From positions 1,364,001-1,428,000 of the forward strand of contig NZ_AP023396.1 in NCBI RefSeq assembly GCF_014466955.1: a DNA stretch of 64,000 nt, given 5' to 3'. Each line of letters starts with the position of its first letter. The first letter of the stretch is position 1. Under the pieces are notes generated by a model that saw nothing but the letters and a program-made list of their open reading frames with translations, was not told the origin of the DNA and made no database searches. Position numbers and translations under genes: made by a program. The stretch comes from Nocardia wallacei. GTDB taxonomy: Bacteria; Actinomycetota; Actinomycetes; Mycobacteriales; Mycobacteriaceae. This document shows positions 33,510 through 42,537 of the stretch, piece after piece.

Positions 33510-35285
33510 ATGAGCACCTCACCGGTCGACAGTGGTTCCTTCGCCGACGACGAGAGGGACGTAGCCGACCCGTCCTTCGCCGATCTCGGTATCGATGATC
33601 GCATTCTGACAGCGATCGCCGACGTCGGCTACGAGTCACCGTCGCCGATCCAGGCGGCGACCATTCCGCCCCTGCTCACCGGCGCCGATGTGGTCGGCCT
33701 GGCGCAGACCGGTACCGGCAAGACCGCGGCGTTCGCCATCCCGATCCTGATGGGCCTGGAGAACCGCGGCAAGGCGCCGCAGGCGCTGGTGCTGGCACCC
33801 ACCCGCGAGCTGGCGATCCAGGTGGCGGAGGCATTCGGCCGCTACTCCGCGCACCTGCCGGGCGTGCACGTGCTGCCGATCTACGGCGGCCAGAACTACG
33901 CCGTGCAGCTGTCCGGGCTGCGCCGCGGCGCCCAGGTGGTGGTCGGCACCCCCGGGCGCGTCATCGACCATCTCGAGCGCGGCACGCTGGACCTGTCCCA
34001 GCTGCGGTACCTGGTGCTGGACGAGGCCGACGAGATGCTCAAGATGGGTTTCCAGGAGGACGTCGAGCGGATCCTCGCCGACACTCCCGCCGACAAGCAG
34101 GTGGCGCTGTTCTCGGCCACCATGCCGGGTGCGATCCGCAAGATCTCCAAGCAGTATCTGAAGGATCCGGTCGAGATCACGGTCAAGGCCAAGACCGCCA
34201 CCGCGACCAACATCACCCAGCGCTGGGTGCACGTCTCGCACCATCGCAAGCTCGACGCCCTCACGCGCATCCTCGAGGTCGAGCCGTTCGAGGCGATGAT
34301 CATCTTCGTGCGCACCAAGCAGGCGACCGAGGAACTGGCCGAGAAGCTGCGCGCGCGCGGCTATTCGGCGGCCGCCATCAACGGCGACATCGCGCAGAAC
34401 CAGCGCGAGCGCACCATCGGGCAGCTCAAGTCGGGCACGCTGGACATCCTGGTCGCCACCGACGTGGCCGCCCGCGGCCTGGACGTCGATCGCATCTCGC
34501 ACGTGGTCAACTACGACATCCCGCACGACACCGAGTCCTACGTGCACCGCATCGGCCGCACCGGTCGGGCCGGGCGCAGCGGCGCGGCGCTGCTGTTCGT
34601 CGCGCCGCGCGAGCGCCGCCTACTGGACGCGATCGAGCGAGCCACCCGCCAGCCGCTGACCGAGATGCGGCTGCCGAGCGTGGAGGACGTCAACGCGCAG
34701 CGGGTGGTGAAGTTCCACGACGCCATCACCGAGAATTTGGCCTCGCCGAATCTGGCGCTGTTCCGCAAGCTGATCGAGGACTATGAGGCCGAGCACAACA
34801 TCCCGCTGGCCGACATCGCCGCGGCGCTCGCGGTCGGTGGTCACGACGGTGAGAACTTCTTCATGGAGCCCGAACCGGAGCCGGAGCGGCGCGAGCGGAC
34901 CCCGCGCAAGTTCGACGAGCGCGAACGCCGTCGCGAGCCCGGCGCGACCAGCCACCACCGTGCCACCGGCGCCGAGATGGCGACCTACCGGATCGCCGTC
35001 GGCAAGCGCCACCGCGTGGTGCCGGGCGCCATCGTCGGGGCGATCGCCAACGAAGGCGGCCTGCGGCGCAGCGACTTCGGCCACATCAGCATCCGGCCCG
35101 ACCACAGCCTGGTCGAACTGCCCGCCGACCTGCCGCCGGAAACCCTGGACGCCTTGCGCCGCACCAGAATCAGCGGCGTCCTCATCCAGCTGCAGCCCGA
35201 CCAGGGCCCGCCCGGCCAGCGCACCCTCGGCCGCGGCCCCCGCCGCCCCGACCGCCGCCCGGACCGCCGCAAGCCCCGCTCCTGA
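33510..35285 (+). CDS. deaD: DEAD-box ATP-dependent RNA helicase (DeaD/CsdA-type)
   Basis: 591 residues. All helicase motifs are canonical: Q-motif ESPSPIQAATIP, motif I AQTGTGKT, Ia PTRELAIQV, Ib TPGRV, II VLDEADEML, III SATMP, IV FVRTKQATEEL, V ATDVAARGLDVD and VI HRIGRTGRAG. After a charged linker (about 440-485, rich in RRER/EPEPE), the C-terminal DbpA-type RNA-binding domain follows (ATYRIAVGKRHRVVPGAIVGAIANEGGL, HISIRPDHSLVELP) and a basic Arg/Pro tail ends the protein. It unwinds structured RNA in ribosome assembly, mRNA decay and cold adaptation. The ATG at 33510 fits the expected N-terminus. Confidence 0.95.
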   Translation: MSTSPVDSGSFADDERDVADPSFADLGIDDRILTAIADVGYESPSPIQAATIPPLLTGADVVGLAQTGTGKTAAFAIPILMGLENRGKAPQALVLAPTRELAIQVAEAFGRYSAHLPGVHVLPIYGGQNYAVQLSGLRRGAQVVVGTPGRVIDHLERGTLDLSQLRYLVLDEADEMLKMGFQEDVERILADTPADKQVALFSATMPGAIRKISKQYLKDPVEITVKAKTATATNITQRWVHVSHHRKLDALTRILEVEPFEAMIIFVRTKQATEELAEKLRARGYSAAAINGDIAQNQRERTIGQLKSGTLDILVATDVAARGLDVDRISHVVNYDIPHDTESYVHRIGRTGRAGRSGAALLFVAPRERRLLDAIERATRQPLTEMRLPSVEDVNAQRVVKFHDAITENLASPNLALFRKLIEDYEAEHNIPLADIAAALAVGGHDGENFFMEPEPEPERRERTPRKFDERERRREPGATSHHRATGAEMATYRIAVGKRHRVVPGAIVGAIANEGGLRRSDFGHISIRPDHSLVELPADLPPETLDALRRTRISGVLIQLQPDQGPPGQRTLGRGPRRPDRRPDRRKPRS

Positions 35286-35364
35286 CCGTCGCAGTGCCCC
35301 TGCGATCCGGGTCATCGCCAGCGGTCCTTCGCTCTCGGGCGACGTGAGCGATGCGCGAGCCCAG

Positions 35365-36345
35365 TCATTCGACATCGTCATGCGCAGACGTCGGTGCGGG
35401 CGAACGGCCGAAGAAGCTGTCCCGCATCTCCGCGGGGCTCATCGCATAGTGCTGTTGGAACGCTGCTCGAAATCCGCTGAGGGATCCGAATCCTGATGCG
35501 AACGCGATGTCGCTGATCGGGCGGTGTGGATCGCGCAGGCGCAACAGGGCCTGATCGAGGCGGCGGATACGCAGGAGTTTCCCGGGTGTCGTGCGGCTCG
35601 TCTCTCTCAACGCCGAGGTGAGAGTGGTGAGTGAGCACCCCAGGTGCTCAGCGACTGCCGCCGGGGTGAGGTGGGGATCGTCCGAATGCGTGTGGATGTG
35701 GATGCGGGCGCGCTCGGCGAGGGCGGCCCGGCCGTGCAGTTGGTGTGCACGGTTCTGGTCCAGTGCGGATTCGAGCAGGTTGAGCGAGTGACGGGCGCCT
35801 TGGATGAATTCGCTCGCGGTCATCCCGCCGGCGAATTCGGCGAGGGTACGGAGCTGGGCGGCCAGCATCGCGACCAGGGGCCGGTCCGGTGTCAGGGTAA
35901 CCGGCGCGCGGCCGCTCAGCTTCCCGATGACCGGACCGTCGGGGATGGTGAGGATGAGCGCACGGGCGTGATCGGTGTGAGAGAGCGCCATCGGTGCGTC
36001 CATGCGGACCAGTCCGATCTCTCCGGTGCCGACCGCGGAGATTTCATCGGCTTGTGACAAACCCATACGGCCATCTGTCGGAAGGATGAGCCTTCCGCTG
36101 CGGTCACCGTCGCCACGGGCATGCCGGGCGGTGCGGCGATACCGGATCGTGTCCGAAGCGAATGTGACGAGTTGCTGGTCGGCGCAGCGCTGTACCGTGG
36201 TCGATCCGGAAAAGTCCTGTACGGACGCGAAATCGAATGTCATGCGACCGTGGTTGCGTTGCACGTGAGCTTCCCAGCATGCCGTGCGTTCGGCCGGAGG
36301 GACATCACGCGTGTCCAGTCCGATCGCCAGATATTCCGTCTCCAC
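35365..36345 (-). CDS. AraC family regulator (AraC_binding_2 plus HTH_18)
   Basis: 326 residues from GTG 36345. The N-terminal domain (about 1-200) resembles the AraC-binding-like sensor of FeaR/TetD-type regulators (DTRDVPPAERTACWEAHVQRNHG). The C-terminal AraC HTH pair spans about 220-315 (LTPAAVAEHLGCSLTTLTSALRE and ISDIAFASGFGSLSGFRAAFQQHYAMSP). It is divergently transcribed from an alpha/beta hydrolase gene 133 bp away, so that gene is the likely target. Its 3' end lies 80 bp from the DEAD-box gene, convergent. Confidence 0.9.
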   Translation of the reverse strand: METEYLAIGLDTRDVPPAERTACWEAHVQRNHGRMTFDFASVQDFSGSTTVQRCADQQLVTFASDTIRYRRTARHARGDGDRSGRLILPTDGRMGLSQADEISAVGTGEIGLVRMDAPMALSHTDHARALILTIPDGPVIGKLSGRAPVTLTPDRPLVAMLAAQLRTLAEFAGGMTASEFIQGARHSLNLLESALDQNRAHQLHGRAALAERARIHIHTHSDDPHLTPAAVAEHLGCSLTTLTSALRETSRTTPGKLLRIRRLDQALLRLRDPHRPISDIAFASGFGSLSGFRAAFQQHYAMSPAEMRDSFFGRSPAPTSAHDDVE

Positions 36346-36356
36346 TCGAACTCCTG

Positions 36357-36389
36357 CGAAAATCTGTCGCCCGTTCCGTCGAAATCTGT
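36357..36389. promoter_or_regulatory. Direct repeat AATCTGT spaced 22 bp, candidate AraC binding site
   Basis: GAAAATCTGTCG (36359-36370) and GAAATCTGTTCG (36381-36392) share AATCTGT, with repeat starts 22 bp apart, exactly two helical turns, as AraC-family half-sites require. They lie in the divergent promoter region between the AraC gene and the hydrolase. Confidence 0.38.
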
Positions 36390-36478
36390 TCGTACCAAGA
36401 GTTTTCGCATCCTAGCCTCTGTCATTGTGCACTGATTCGACGGAAATCGCATTACTCGGCGAGGAGGCTCGAGCGATC

Positions 36479-37309
36479 ATGAAAAAAGTTGATATCGGCG
36501 GTATCGACGTGGCTTACCGGGACGAGGGACGAGTGGACGGGACACCGATAGTCCTGTCGCACAGCTTGTTCTTCGACTCCTCGATGTTCGAAGAACTCGC
36601 CGCCCGCTATGTGGCGCGGGGCTTTCGGGTGGTTGCCTACGACCACCCGGGACAGGGGCGCAGCGGAGATGCGACGACCGACCAGTTGGCCGTCGATGCG
36701 CTGACCTCGGTGGCGGCGGGCCTGATCAACCGCCTCGACCTCGGGCCGGTCCATTTCGTCGGTAACAGCCTCGGCGGAATGGTGGCCGTGCGTCTGGTCG
36801 CGCGACGCCCGGAATTACTGCGAAGCGCCGTGGCGCTGGGATCATCGGCGCGATCGGAGCAGAAAGTCGTCGAATATGCCCCGCTCGCTACACATTTGAC
36901 CGCGCATGGCGCGAGCGAACGCGCCGATATCATCTCGACCATCATGTTCGGGGATGACACCCTCGCCGAGAACGGCGAAATCGTCCGGCGATGGCGCGAC
37001 CATATCACCGCACTGCCGCCGCGGATCGGGCCTGCTGTGAAGGGCGTGATCTACCGAGGCGACATGGACAACGAACTTCGCCTGGAACGCGCGGCCGGTA
37101 GTCGTGTCGTTCCGGTGCTGGCTATCGCGGGCGAGCAGGACCACGCATATGAACCGGCCATCGCCGCCGATCACATGGCCGCTGCTACCGCCGGCCGCTC
37201 GGTTGTCCTCCCCGGTTGCGGCCACTCGGTCGCCTTGGAGAAACCGAACGAGGTATTCGAGGAAACCATCGAATTCTTCGCGGAAACCACCGAGCCGGGT
37301 GCCGTCTAG
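36479..37309 (+). CDS. Alpha/beta hydrolase
   Basis: 276 residues from ATG 36479, preceded by GAGGAGG (36461-36467). The family features are a substrate-pocket strand GTPIVLSHSLFFDSSMF, the elbow GNSLGG (Ser97), Asp in IAGEQDHAYEP, and His in GCGHSVALEKP. The HSLFFDSSMFEELAARY opening resembles 3-oxoadipate-enol-lactonase/haloperoxidase-type hydrolases. It is divergent from the AraC regulator, which probably controls it in response to an ester, lactone or related compound. The base composition here is lower in GC than the neighbours (for example AAAAAAGTTGATATC at the start), a mild sign of later acquisition. Confidence 0.88.
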   Translation: MKKVDIGGIDVAYRDEGRVDGTPIVLSHSLFFDSSMFEELAARYVARGFRVVAYDHPGQGRSGDATTDQLAVDALTSVAAGLINRLDLGPVHFVGNSLGGMVAVRLVARRPELLRSAVALGSSARSEQKVVEYAPLATHLTAHGASERADIISTIMFGDDTLAENGEIVRRWRDHITALPPRIGPAVKGVIYRGDMDNELRLERAAGSRVVPVLAIAGEQDHAYEPAIAADHMAAATAGRSVVLPGCGHSVALEKPNEVFEETIEFFAETTEPGAV

Positions 37310-37321
37310 CGATCCGATTAC

Positions 37322-37335
37322 CGGCGGTCCCGCCG
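37322..37335. terminator. GC-rich hairpin between convergent genes (weak terminator candidate)
   Basis: CGGCGG-TC-CCGCCG lies in the 56-bp gap between the convergent alpha/beta hydrolase (stop 37309) and the exported-protein gene (stop 37366). No U-run is present on either strand. Random GC-rich sequence often forms such stems, hence the low confidence. Confidence 0.25.
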
Positions 37336-37365
37336 CAGACGATTACGGGCGTCGGGTGGCGGGCG

Positions 37366-38100
37366 TCAGTTGTGCGGGGTGCTCGCCTGGGCCTCGGCGG
37401 ACGCGGGCCCGGGCGCGGAGGGGGTGGACCGGCCCGGGCGGGTGGGCTCGGGCTTGGGGGCGTACGGGTCGGTCAACGGGTTGGGGTAGACCGTGACGAC
37501 GCCGATGGTGGGGGCCATGACGCAGGTGGCGCCGGGGTAGCCGATCGTGCCCCACATGCTGGCCACGATGGTGCCGGGGCCGCTGTCGACGGTCTTGGTC
37601 AGGCTGGGGGTGCCCGTATCGGTGCGCTCGTCGAGCGTCGCCACTCCGCTGCGCCCGTTGCCGGTGTTGAGCCAGGCCACGGTCAGGCCGGAGGAGGTGG
37701 GATAGCCCCACATGTTCGGGGTGGCCTGGAAGCGCACGGTGGCGTACTCACCGGCGATGCCGCGGTCCGGCCCGGGTACACCGGCCGCGCCCGCGACCGC
37801 GGTCAGCGAGACCGGGAAGTTGGTGCCGCAGCCGAACGTCGGCGCCTGGTACCAGAACGGGGTGAAACCACCCGCGATGTGGTCCAACCCGGCGGCCGCG
37901 ATCAGCTGCGCCGAATTCGCCAGCGCGCCGACACCGGCCCGAGCGGCCGGATCCGGGCCGACGGCCGCGCCGAGCTGCTCGACGGCGGAATCGATCGGCG
38001 ACGCGGCGGGGTGGGCGTCGGCACCGCCCAGCCCGGCGGTCAGGCTCATGCCGCAGGCGGCCGCGACCGCGGCCAGGCGTGCGAAGGTCTTTCCGTTCAC
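37366..38100 (-). CDS. Exported protein of unknown function
   Basis: 244 residues from GTG 38100, with AGGGAG well placed upstream. A clear Sec signal peptide covers residues 1-29 (KTFARLAAVAAACGMSLTAGLGGADAHPA, cleavage after ADA). The mature part has two Cys (one in FGCGTNFPVSL, one in ATCVMAP) that could form a disulfide, and beta-strand-like repeats (ATPNMWGYPTSSGLTVAWLNTG, SMWGTIGYPG). The last 30 residues are Pro-rich (KPEPTRPGRSTPSAPGPAS), suggesting a cell-wall-associated tail. I do not recognise the family; similar short secreted proteins occur in nocardiae and mycobacteria. No lipobox. Confidence 0.75.
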   Translation of the reverse strand: MNGKTFARLAAVAAACGMSLTAGLGGADAHPAASPIDSAVEQLGAAVGPDPAARAGVGALANSAQLIAAAGLDHIAGGFTPFWYQAPTFGCGTNFPVSLTAVAGAAGVPGPDRGIAGEYATVRFQATPNMWGYPTSSGLTVAWLNTGNGRSGVATLDERTDTGTPSLTKTVDSGPGTIVASMWGTIGYPGATCVMAPTIGVVTVYPNPLTDPYAPKPEPTRPGRSTPSAPGPASAEAQASTPHN

Positions 38101-38283
38101 TGGTCGTGCTCCCTCATCGTGAACTTCTACCCGCAGCAACGTACCAGCTCGGAGGCGGTGCGGCGGTCGCACCCGCCGGTCGCGGGCGAATTCGGCGGGA
38201 ACCGCGTTGTGATCCAGCGAACACGCTTAGATTACCGAAGGGTAGGTTTGATGCCGGACATCCGAACACGGTGGGAGACGCCC

Positions 38284-39456
38284 ATGAAACTTGCCCTGTC
38301 ACCCGACGAGGTGGCCTTCCGGGACGACCTGCGCCGGCTCTATCGCAGCGCGATCCCGGCCGAGATCCGCGAGAAGGTGCAATACGGGCGCGAGCTGACC
38401 CGCGAGGACATCGTCACCTCGCACAAGACCCTGCACGAGCACGGCCTGGCCGTGCCGAACTGGCCGGTCGAGTGGGGCGGCAAGGACTGGACCCCGATCC
38501 AGCGCCACATCTGGGAAGACGAGATGCAGCTCGCGTGCGTGCCCGAGCCGTTGACGTTCAACGCCAACATGATCGGCCCCGTGATAGCCCAATTCGGTTC
38601 GCAGGAACTGAAACAGCGGTTCCTCCCGCCCACCGCGGCCCTCGACATCTGGTGGTGCCAGGGTTTCTCCGAGCCGGACGCCGGTTCGGATCTGGCGTCG
38701 CTGCGCACCACCGCGGTGCGCGACGGCGACTCCTACATCGTCAACGGCCAGAAGATCTGGACCACGCTGGCGCAGTACGCGGACTGGATCTTCTGCCTGG
38801 TGCGCACCGACCCGAACGCGCCGAAGAAGCAGGCCGGCATCTCGCTGCTGCTGTTCGACGTCAACACCCCCGGCGTGACGATCCGGCCGATCAAGCTGAT
38901 CGACGGCCACCACGAGGTCAACGAGGTCTTCTTCGAGAACGTCCGGGTCCCCGCCGACCAGCTCGTCGGCGAGGAGAACATGGGCTGGACCTATGCGAAG
39001 TTCCTGCTCGGCAACGAGCGCACCGGCATCACCGGCGTCGGCCGCACCAAGGTCCGGCTCGCGGTGGCGAAGAAGTACGCGGCGCAGACCAAGGTGGCGG
39101 GCGGCACGCTGCTGGCCGACCCGGTGTTCGCCGCGCGGGTGGCGGAGCTGGAGAACGAACTGCTGGCGCTCGAGCTGACGCTGCTGCGGGTGGTGGCCAA
39201 TTCCAGTGAGGGCAGGCCGAATCCGGCCTCGTCGGTGCTGAAACTGCGCGGCACCGAACTCCAGCAGGCCGCGACCGAACTGCTGCTGGACGTGGCGGGC
39301 CCGGACGCCCTGCCGGTCGGCGCCGCGGACATCGGCTCGCCGGACTGGGCACAGCGCACCGGCCCCGGCTACCTGAACTACCGCAAGACCACCATCTACG
39401 GAGGTTCGAGCGAGGTGCAGCGCACCATCATCGCCTCCACCATCCTCGGATTGTGA
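38284..39456 (+). CDS. Acyl-CoA dehydrogenase, PimC/FadE-type large subunit
   Basis: 390 residues from ATG 38284, with GGGAG upstream. The dehydrogenase fold is complete: FSEPDAGSDLASL (FAD/flavin loop), IVNGQKIWTTLAQYADWIF, RVPADQLVGEENMGWTYAKFLLGNERTG, and the C-terminal TTIYGGSSEVQRTIIA. It is followed 9 bp later by a second, shorter acyl-CoA dehydrogenase, a pairing found in heterotetrameric enzymes such as pimeloyl-CoA dehydrogenase PimCD and steroid-degrading ChsE4-ChsE5. It oxidises an acyl-CoA to the enoyl-CoA with electron transfer to ETF. The long frame opening at 37216 crosses another gene and was not used. Confidence 0.9.
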   Translation: MKLALSPDEVAFRDDLRRLYRSAIPAEIREKVQYGRELTREDIVTSHKTLHEHGLAVPNWPVEWGGKDWTPIQRHIWEDEMQLACVPEPLTFNANMIGPVIAQFGSQELKQRFLPPTAALDIWWCQGFSEPDAGSDLASLRTTAVRDGDSYIVNGQKIWTTLAQYADWIFCLVRTDPNAPKKQAGISLLLFDVNTPGVTIRPIKLIDGHHEVNEVFFENVRVPADQLVGEENMGWTYAKFLLGNERTGITGVGRTKVRLAVAKKYAAQTKVAGGTLLADPVFAARVAELENELLALELTLLRVVANSSEGRPNPASSVLKLRGTELQQAATELLLDVAGPDALPVGAADIGSPDWAQRTGPGYLNYRKTTIYGGSSEVQRTIIASTILGL

Positions 39457-39465
39457 GGCGCCGCC

Positions 39466-40593
39466 ATGGATTTCGAACTCACCGATGAGCAGGTCCTGCT
39501 CCGCGACACCGTGCGCGACCTGCTGGCGCGGGCCTATGACCCGGAGACCCGATTGAAGGTGCTCGAGACCGAACTCGGCTGGAGCCGCGAGGTGTGGTCG
39601 CAGCTGGCCGAATTGGGCGTGCTGGGGCTGAGTTTCGGCGAAGAGGACGGCGGCATGGGCGCCGGACCCGTGGAGACCATGGTCGTCATGGAGGAGATCG
39701 GGCGGCGGCTGGCGCCGGAGCCGCTGCTGGACGCGGTGCTGCTGCCGGGCGGGCTGATCGCCCGGGCGGGCAGCGCCGAGCAGCGGCGGCGGGAACTGCC
39801 GGAGGTGGCGGCGGGCAACGTCCTGCTGGCCTTCGCGCACGAGGAGCCCGGTTCGCGCTGGCCGGCCACCGAGGTGGCGACGCGGGCCGTGGCCGACGGC
39901 GCCGGCTATCGCCTGACCGGCGTGAAAAACCCCGTGCCGCACGGTGATTGCGCCGATCGGCTGGTGGTCAGCGCGACCCTGCCGGACGGCGCGCTGGCGC
40001 TGTTCCTGGTCGCCGCGGACGACGCGGGCGTGGTGCGCAAGCCCTACCGGACCTTCGACGAACGCCGCGGCGCGCAGGTGGAATTCAGCTCGGCCGCGGC
40101 CGAACTGCTCGGCGATGCGACGGACAGCACCGGGACCATCGCGGCGGCGATCGGCACCGCACAGGCGAGCCTGTGCGCGGAGGCGGTCGGCGCGATGTCG
40201 GAGGCGCTGCGGCTGACCACCGAATATCTCAAGACCCGCAAGCAATTCGGCGTCCCGCTGGCCAAATTCCAGACCCTGACCCAGCGCGCGGCGAACATGT
40301 ACGTGTCGCTGGAGCTGGCCCGCAGCATGAGCCTGTACCTGACCGCGGCCCTGGCCGACGGCGATGTCGACGCGGCGGTGGCCTCGCGGGCCCGGTTGCA
40401 GGTCGGCCGCGCGGCCCGGCACATCGGGCAGGAGGCCGTGCAGATGCACGGCGGTATCGGCATCACCACCGAATATCCGGTCAGCCACTACACCGCGCGG
40501 TTGACGGCGGTCGAGCGGACTTTCGGCGGCGGGCTGGAACACCTGCGCGTGCTCGCCGACCGGGTCGGCGACTACGGGCTCGTCGAGCTCTGA
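39466..40593 (+). CDS. Acyl-CoA dehydrogenase, PimD/FadE-type small subunit
   Basis: 375 residues. It shares the fold with the upstream gene but is divergent: DFELTDEQVLLRDTVRDLLA at the start, EEDGGMGAGPVETMVVMEEIGRRLAPEPL, and a C-terminal helical part with TRKQFGVPLAKFQTLTQRAANMY and QMHGGIGITTEYPVSHYTARL. The substrate-binding loop LTGVKNPVPHGDCADRLVV lacks the usual KxWITN pattern, which fits a subunit that completes the flavin site of its partner. In ChsE4-E5-type enzymes only one subunit carries the catalytic Glu. The 9-bp spacing indicates co-translation. Confidence 0.88.
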   Translation: MDFELTDEQVLLRDTVRDLLARAYDPETRLKVLETELGWSREVWSQLAELGVLGLSFGEEDGGMGAGPVETMVVMEEIGRRLAPEPLLDAVLLPGGLIARAGSAEQRRRELPEVAAGNVLLAFAHEEPGSRWPATEVATRAVADGAGYRLTGVKNPVPHGDCADRLVVSATLPDGALALFLVAADDAGVVRKPYRTFDERRGAQVEFSSAAAELLGDATDSTGTIAAAIGTAQASLCAEAVGAMSEALRLTTEYLKTRKQFGVPLAKFQTLTQRAANMYVSLELARSMSLYLTAALADGDVDAAVASRARLQVGRAARHIGQEAVQMHGGIGITTEYPVSHYTARLTAVERTFGGGLEHLRVLADRVGDYGLVEL

Positions 40594-40597
40594 CCGG

Positions 40598-41119
40598 TCA
40601 GTAGCCCGAGCCGTCCGACGACGGCTCCTGCTCCGACGGCGACTCGCGCCGGGTCGTCGGCGCGGGGCGGGTCGTCGTCGGGCGGGTGGTGGTCGACCGT
40701 GTGGTCGTGGTGACGGGTGCGGTGTCGTCGATCGCCTCGGTGCCGCGCGCGGGCTCACCCGCCACGGGCGGAACGGGTTCCGCGCCGGGCGACGTGCTCG
40801 GCACACCGGACAGCGTGCGACGCGGTGCCGGGGGATTGACGGCGACCCGCCAGCTGGGCGAGGGCGGGATGAGCACCGCCGGGCCCGTCGTGCCGGGCGC
40901 TTTGGTGGCGACGCCGCCGGGCGGAGCCGACTGCAGGCCGGCGTTCAGCGGCGGCGGCGTGACGTAGACATCGCGCTGCCCGAGCCCGCACGATCCGACG
41001 AGCACCAGCCCGAGTGACACCGCGCCCGCGGCGAGTGCCGGGCCGGCGACCCTGGCATTCAGGCGGGGTGTCGATTCCTCGTCCACCCCGCGTCCCCCCG
41101 AACCCGCCCTGTTCTCCAT
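40598..41119 (-). CDS. Membrane-anchored Pro/Thr-rich protein of unknown function
   Basis: 173 residues. One hydrophobic segment (about 25-46, AGPALAAGAVSLGLVLVGSCGLG) ends in a Cys followed by GLGQRDVYVTP, which could be an uncleaved anchor or an atypical lipobox (VGSCG, though L is not at -3). The rest is unfolded: Pro/Ser/Gly-rich, with a run of TTTTRSTTTRPTTTRPAP typical of glycosylated cell-surface linkers, and an acidic C-terminus. Convergent with the acyl-CoA dehydrogenase gene (4-bp gap). Function unknown. Confidence 0.65.
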   Translation of the reverse strand: MENRAGSGGRGVDEESTPRLNARVAGPALAAGAVSLGLVLVGSCGLGQRDVYVTPPPLNAGLQSAPPGGVATKAPGTTGPAVLIPPSPSWRVAVNPPAPRRTLSGVPSTSPGAEPVPPVAGEPARGTEAIDDTAPVTTTTRSTTTRPTTTRPAPTTRRESPSEQEPSSDGSGY

Positions 41120-41311
41120 GGGTGCGCCGCTCCTCGTACGTTTCCGGGTGGCCTCACCTTAAACGACGGCGAGGCGGTCGGGCCAGACGAGTCCGGTCGC
41201 TCCGCAAGATACCCGAAAGACATCTCAAACCACGGCGATTCACATATCGAATCGGTCACATACCCGCGTTTTGCGGCCGTGTCGTGTGACGTTTCGGCAA
41301 CGGGCAACTAG

Positions 41312-41331
41312 CGTGTGAGTAAAGTTACACG
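41312..41331. promoter_or_regulatory. Imperfect palindrome CGTGT-N10-ACACG with possible -10
   Basis: CGTGT (41312-41316) and ACACG (41327-41331) flank TAAAGT (41320-41325), which could be a -10 hexamer for the small membrane protein starting at 41402. It lies in the 282-bp gap 41120-41401 between divergent genes; nothing else was recognised there. Confidence 0.25.
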
Positions 41332-41401
41332 TGAGACGCCTGAAGTTTGCTGATGACACTTGCTGAATCCGCAGATCGGCGGGCGTCATCGAGGAGTGGT
41401 G

Positions 41402-41653
41402 ATGGGAGCGTACTCGACATCCCCGCTGCGCGCGGTAGGGCAGAACGATTCGGACACATCCGAATCCGGCCGTGCCGTCGGAGCGGTCGTCGCCCGGGTG
41501 GTGGCCTGGCTGATCTTCATCGGTGGGCTGACCGGCACGGTCCTGGGCATCGCCGGGCTCCGCGTGGAAGTCGCCGTCGCGGGTCTGATCCTGGCCTGCA
41601 CCGCGGGGCTGGTCCTGCTCAAGCTGCGCGCGGACGGTTCCGAATCTGTGTGA
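41402..41653 (+). CDS. Small membrane protein, two transmembrane helices
   Basis: 83 residues from ATG 41402, chosen because GAGGAG (41391-41396) lies 5 nt upstream. Two hydrophobic helices (about 27-50, VVARVVAWLIFIGGLTGTVLG, and 52-72, VEVAVAGLILACTAGLVLL) with short polar ends and a basic/acidic tail (KLRADGSESV). No known family recognised. It is followed 55 bp later by a GNAT gene on the same strand. It may help in membrane stress or be a small regulatory membrane protein; no function can be assigned. Confidence 0.65.
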   Translation: MGAYSTSPLRAVGQNDSDTSESGRAVGAVVARVVAWLIFIGGLTGTVLGIAGLRVEVAVAGLILACTAGLVLLKLRADGSESV

Positions 41654-41708
41654 TCACACAGCGAAACCCGGTGGGCGACAGCGGATGCGGCGCCTACCGT
41701 AGGTAGGC

Positions 41709-42524
41709 ATGAGGATCGAACTGACCGATGACGCGGTGGCCTTCCAGCGCCGTGCGGCGGAGTTCCTGGGGCGGGATCCACTACGCAATACGGTCGTCGC
41801 GACCGTCGTGGACAGTTTCGTCACCGGATTGTCCGCCGGCCCGGCCGTCTTCGCGGCGGTGTACGTCGACGGTGCGGTGGTAGGTACCGGCATGTGCACC
41901 TCCGGGCACGCCGTCTATCTCGGTGACGTTCCCGACCCGGCGGTGCCGGATCTGGTGCGCGCCTTCGCGGAACGGGTTCCCGCCGCGCCCGGTGTGGAGG
42001 GCCCACCCGGCATCGCGCTGGTGTTCGCCGAGCAGTGGACCGCACTGCGCGGCAGCAAATTTCGCCTCGACGTCGCCAGCCGCCTCTATCGGCTGGGTGT
42101 GCTGGCCGTGCCGACCGTTCCCGGGAACGCCCGGCGCGCGGGGGAATCCGATATCGCCCTGTGCGCGCACTGGTCGGAGCAGATGCGCCGCGAGGAGGGC
42201 ATCGGCATGAGCGCCGACGCCATCCGCGCGCGCATCGCGCTGGGCCGGTGGTGGCTGTGGGAGAACGGCGGCACGCCGGTCGCGATGGCCGCCTGTCAGA
42301 GCCGGGCCTACGGCTGGACCCGCATCGGACCGGTCTACACCCCGCCCGAGCAGCGCGGTCGCGGCTATGCCAGCGCTGTCACCGCGCACGTGTCGAAACT
42401 GCTGCGGGCCAACGGCTCCGAGGTCTGCCTGTTCACCGATATCGCCAATCCGACCTCGAACAAGATCTACCGGGCGATCGGTTTCGAGCCGGTGCGCAAT
42501 TTCGTGCACTACGAGTTCGTCTAG
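41709..42524 (+). CDS. GNAT family N-acetyltransferase
   Basis: 271 residues. The GNAT core is in the C-terminal half (about 140-265): the acetyl-CoA-binding signature is IGPVYTPPEQRGRGYASAVTAHVSKLL (Q/RxxGxG/A equivalent QRGRGYA), followed by SEVCLFTDIANPTSNKIYRAIGFEPV, the typical motif B. The N-terminal half (about 1-130) resembles a second, degenerate GNAT-like module (SAGPAVFAAVYVDGAVVGTGM), as in the two-domain GNATs of actinobacteria. Acceptor substrate unknown. ATG 41709 has no strong SD sequence (TAGGTAGGC upstream). Confidence 0.87.
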   Translation: MRIELTDDAVAFQRRAAEFLGRDPLRNTVVATVVDSFVTGLSAGPAVFAAVYVDGAVVGTGMCTSGHAVYLGDVPDPAVPDLVRAFAERVPAAPGVEGPPGIALVFAEQWTALRGSKFRLDVASRLYRLGVLAVPTVPGNARRAGESDIALCAHWSEQMRREEGIGMSADAIRARIALGRWWLWENGGTPVAMAACQSRAYGWTRIGPVYTPPEQRGRGYASAVTAHVSKLLRANGSEVCLFTDIANPTSNKIYRAIGFEPVRNFVHYEFV

Positions 42525-42537
42525 CGCACGACGGTTT

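Noticed and set aside
37216..38283. Upstream extension of the first acyl-CoA dehydrogenase frame
   Set aside because: It runs antisense through the exported-protein gene; ATG 38284 with GGGAG starts exactly where the dehydrogenase fold begins.
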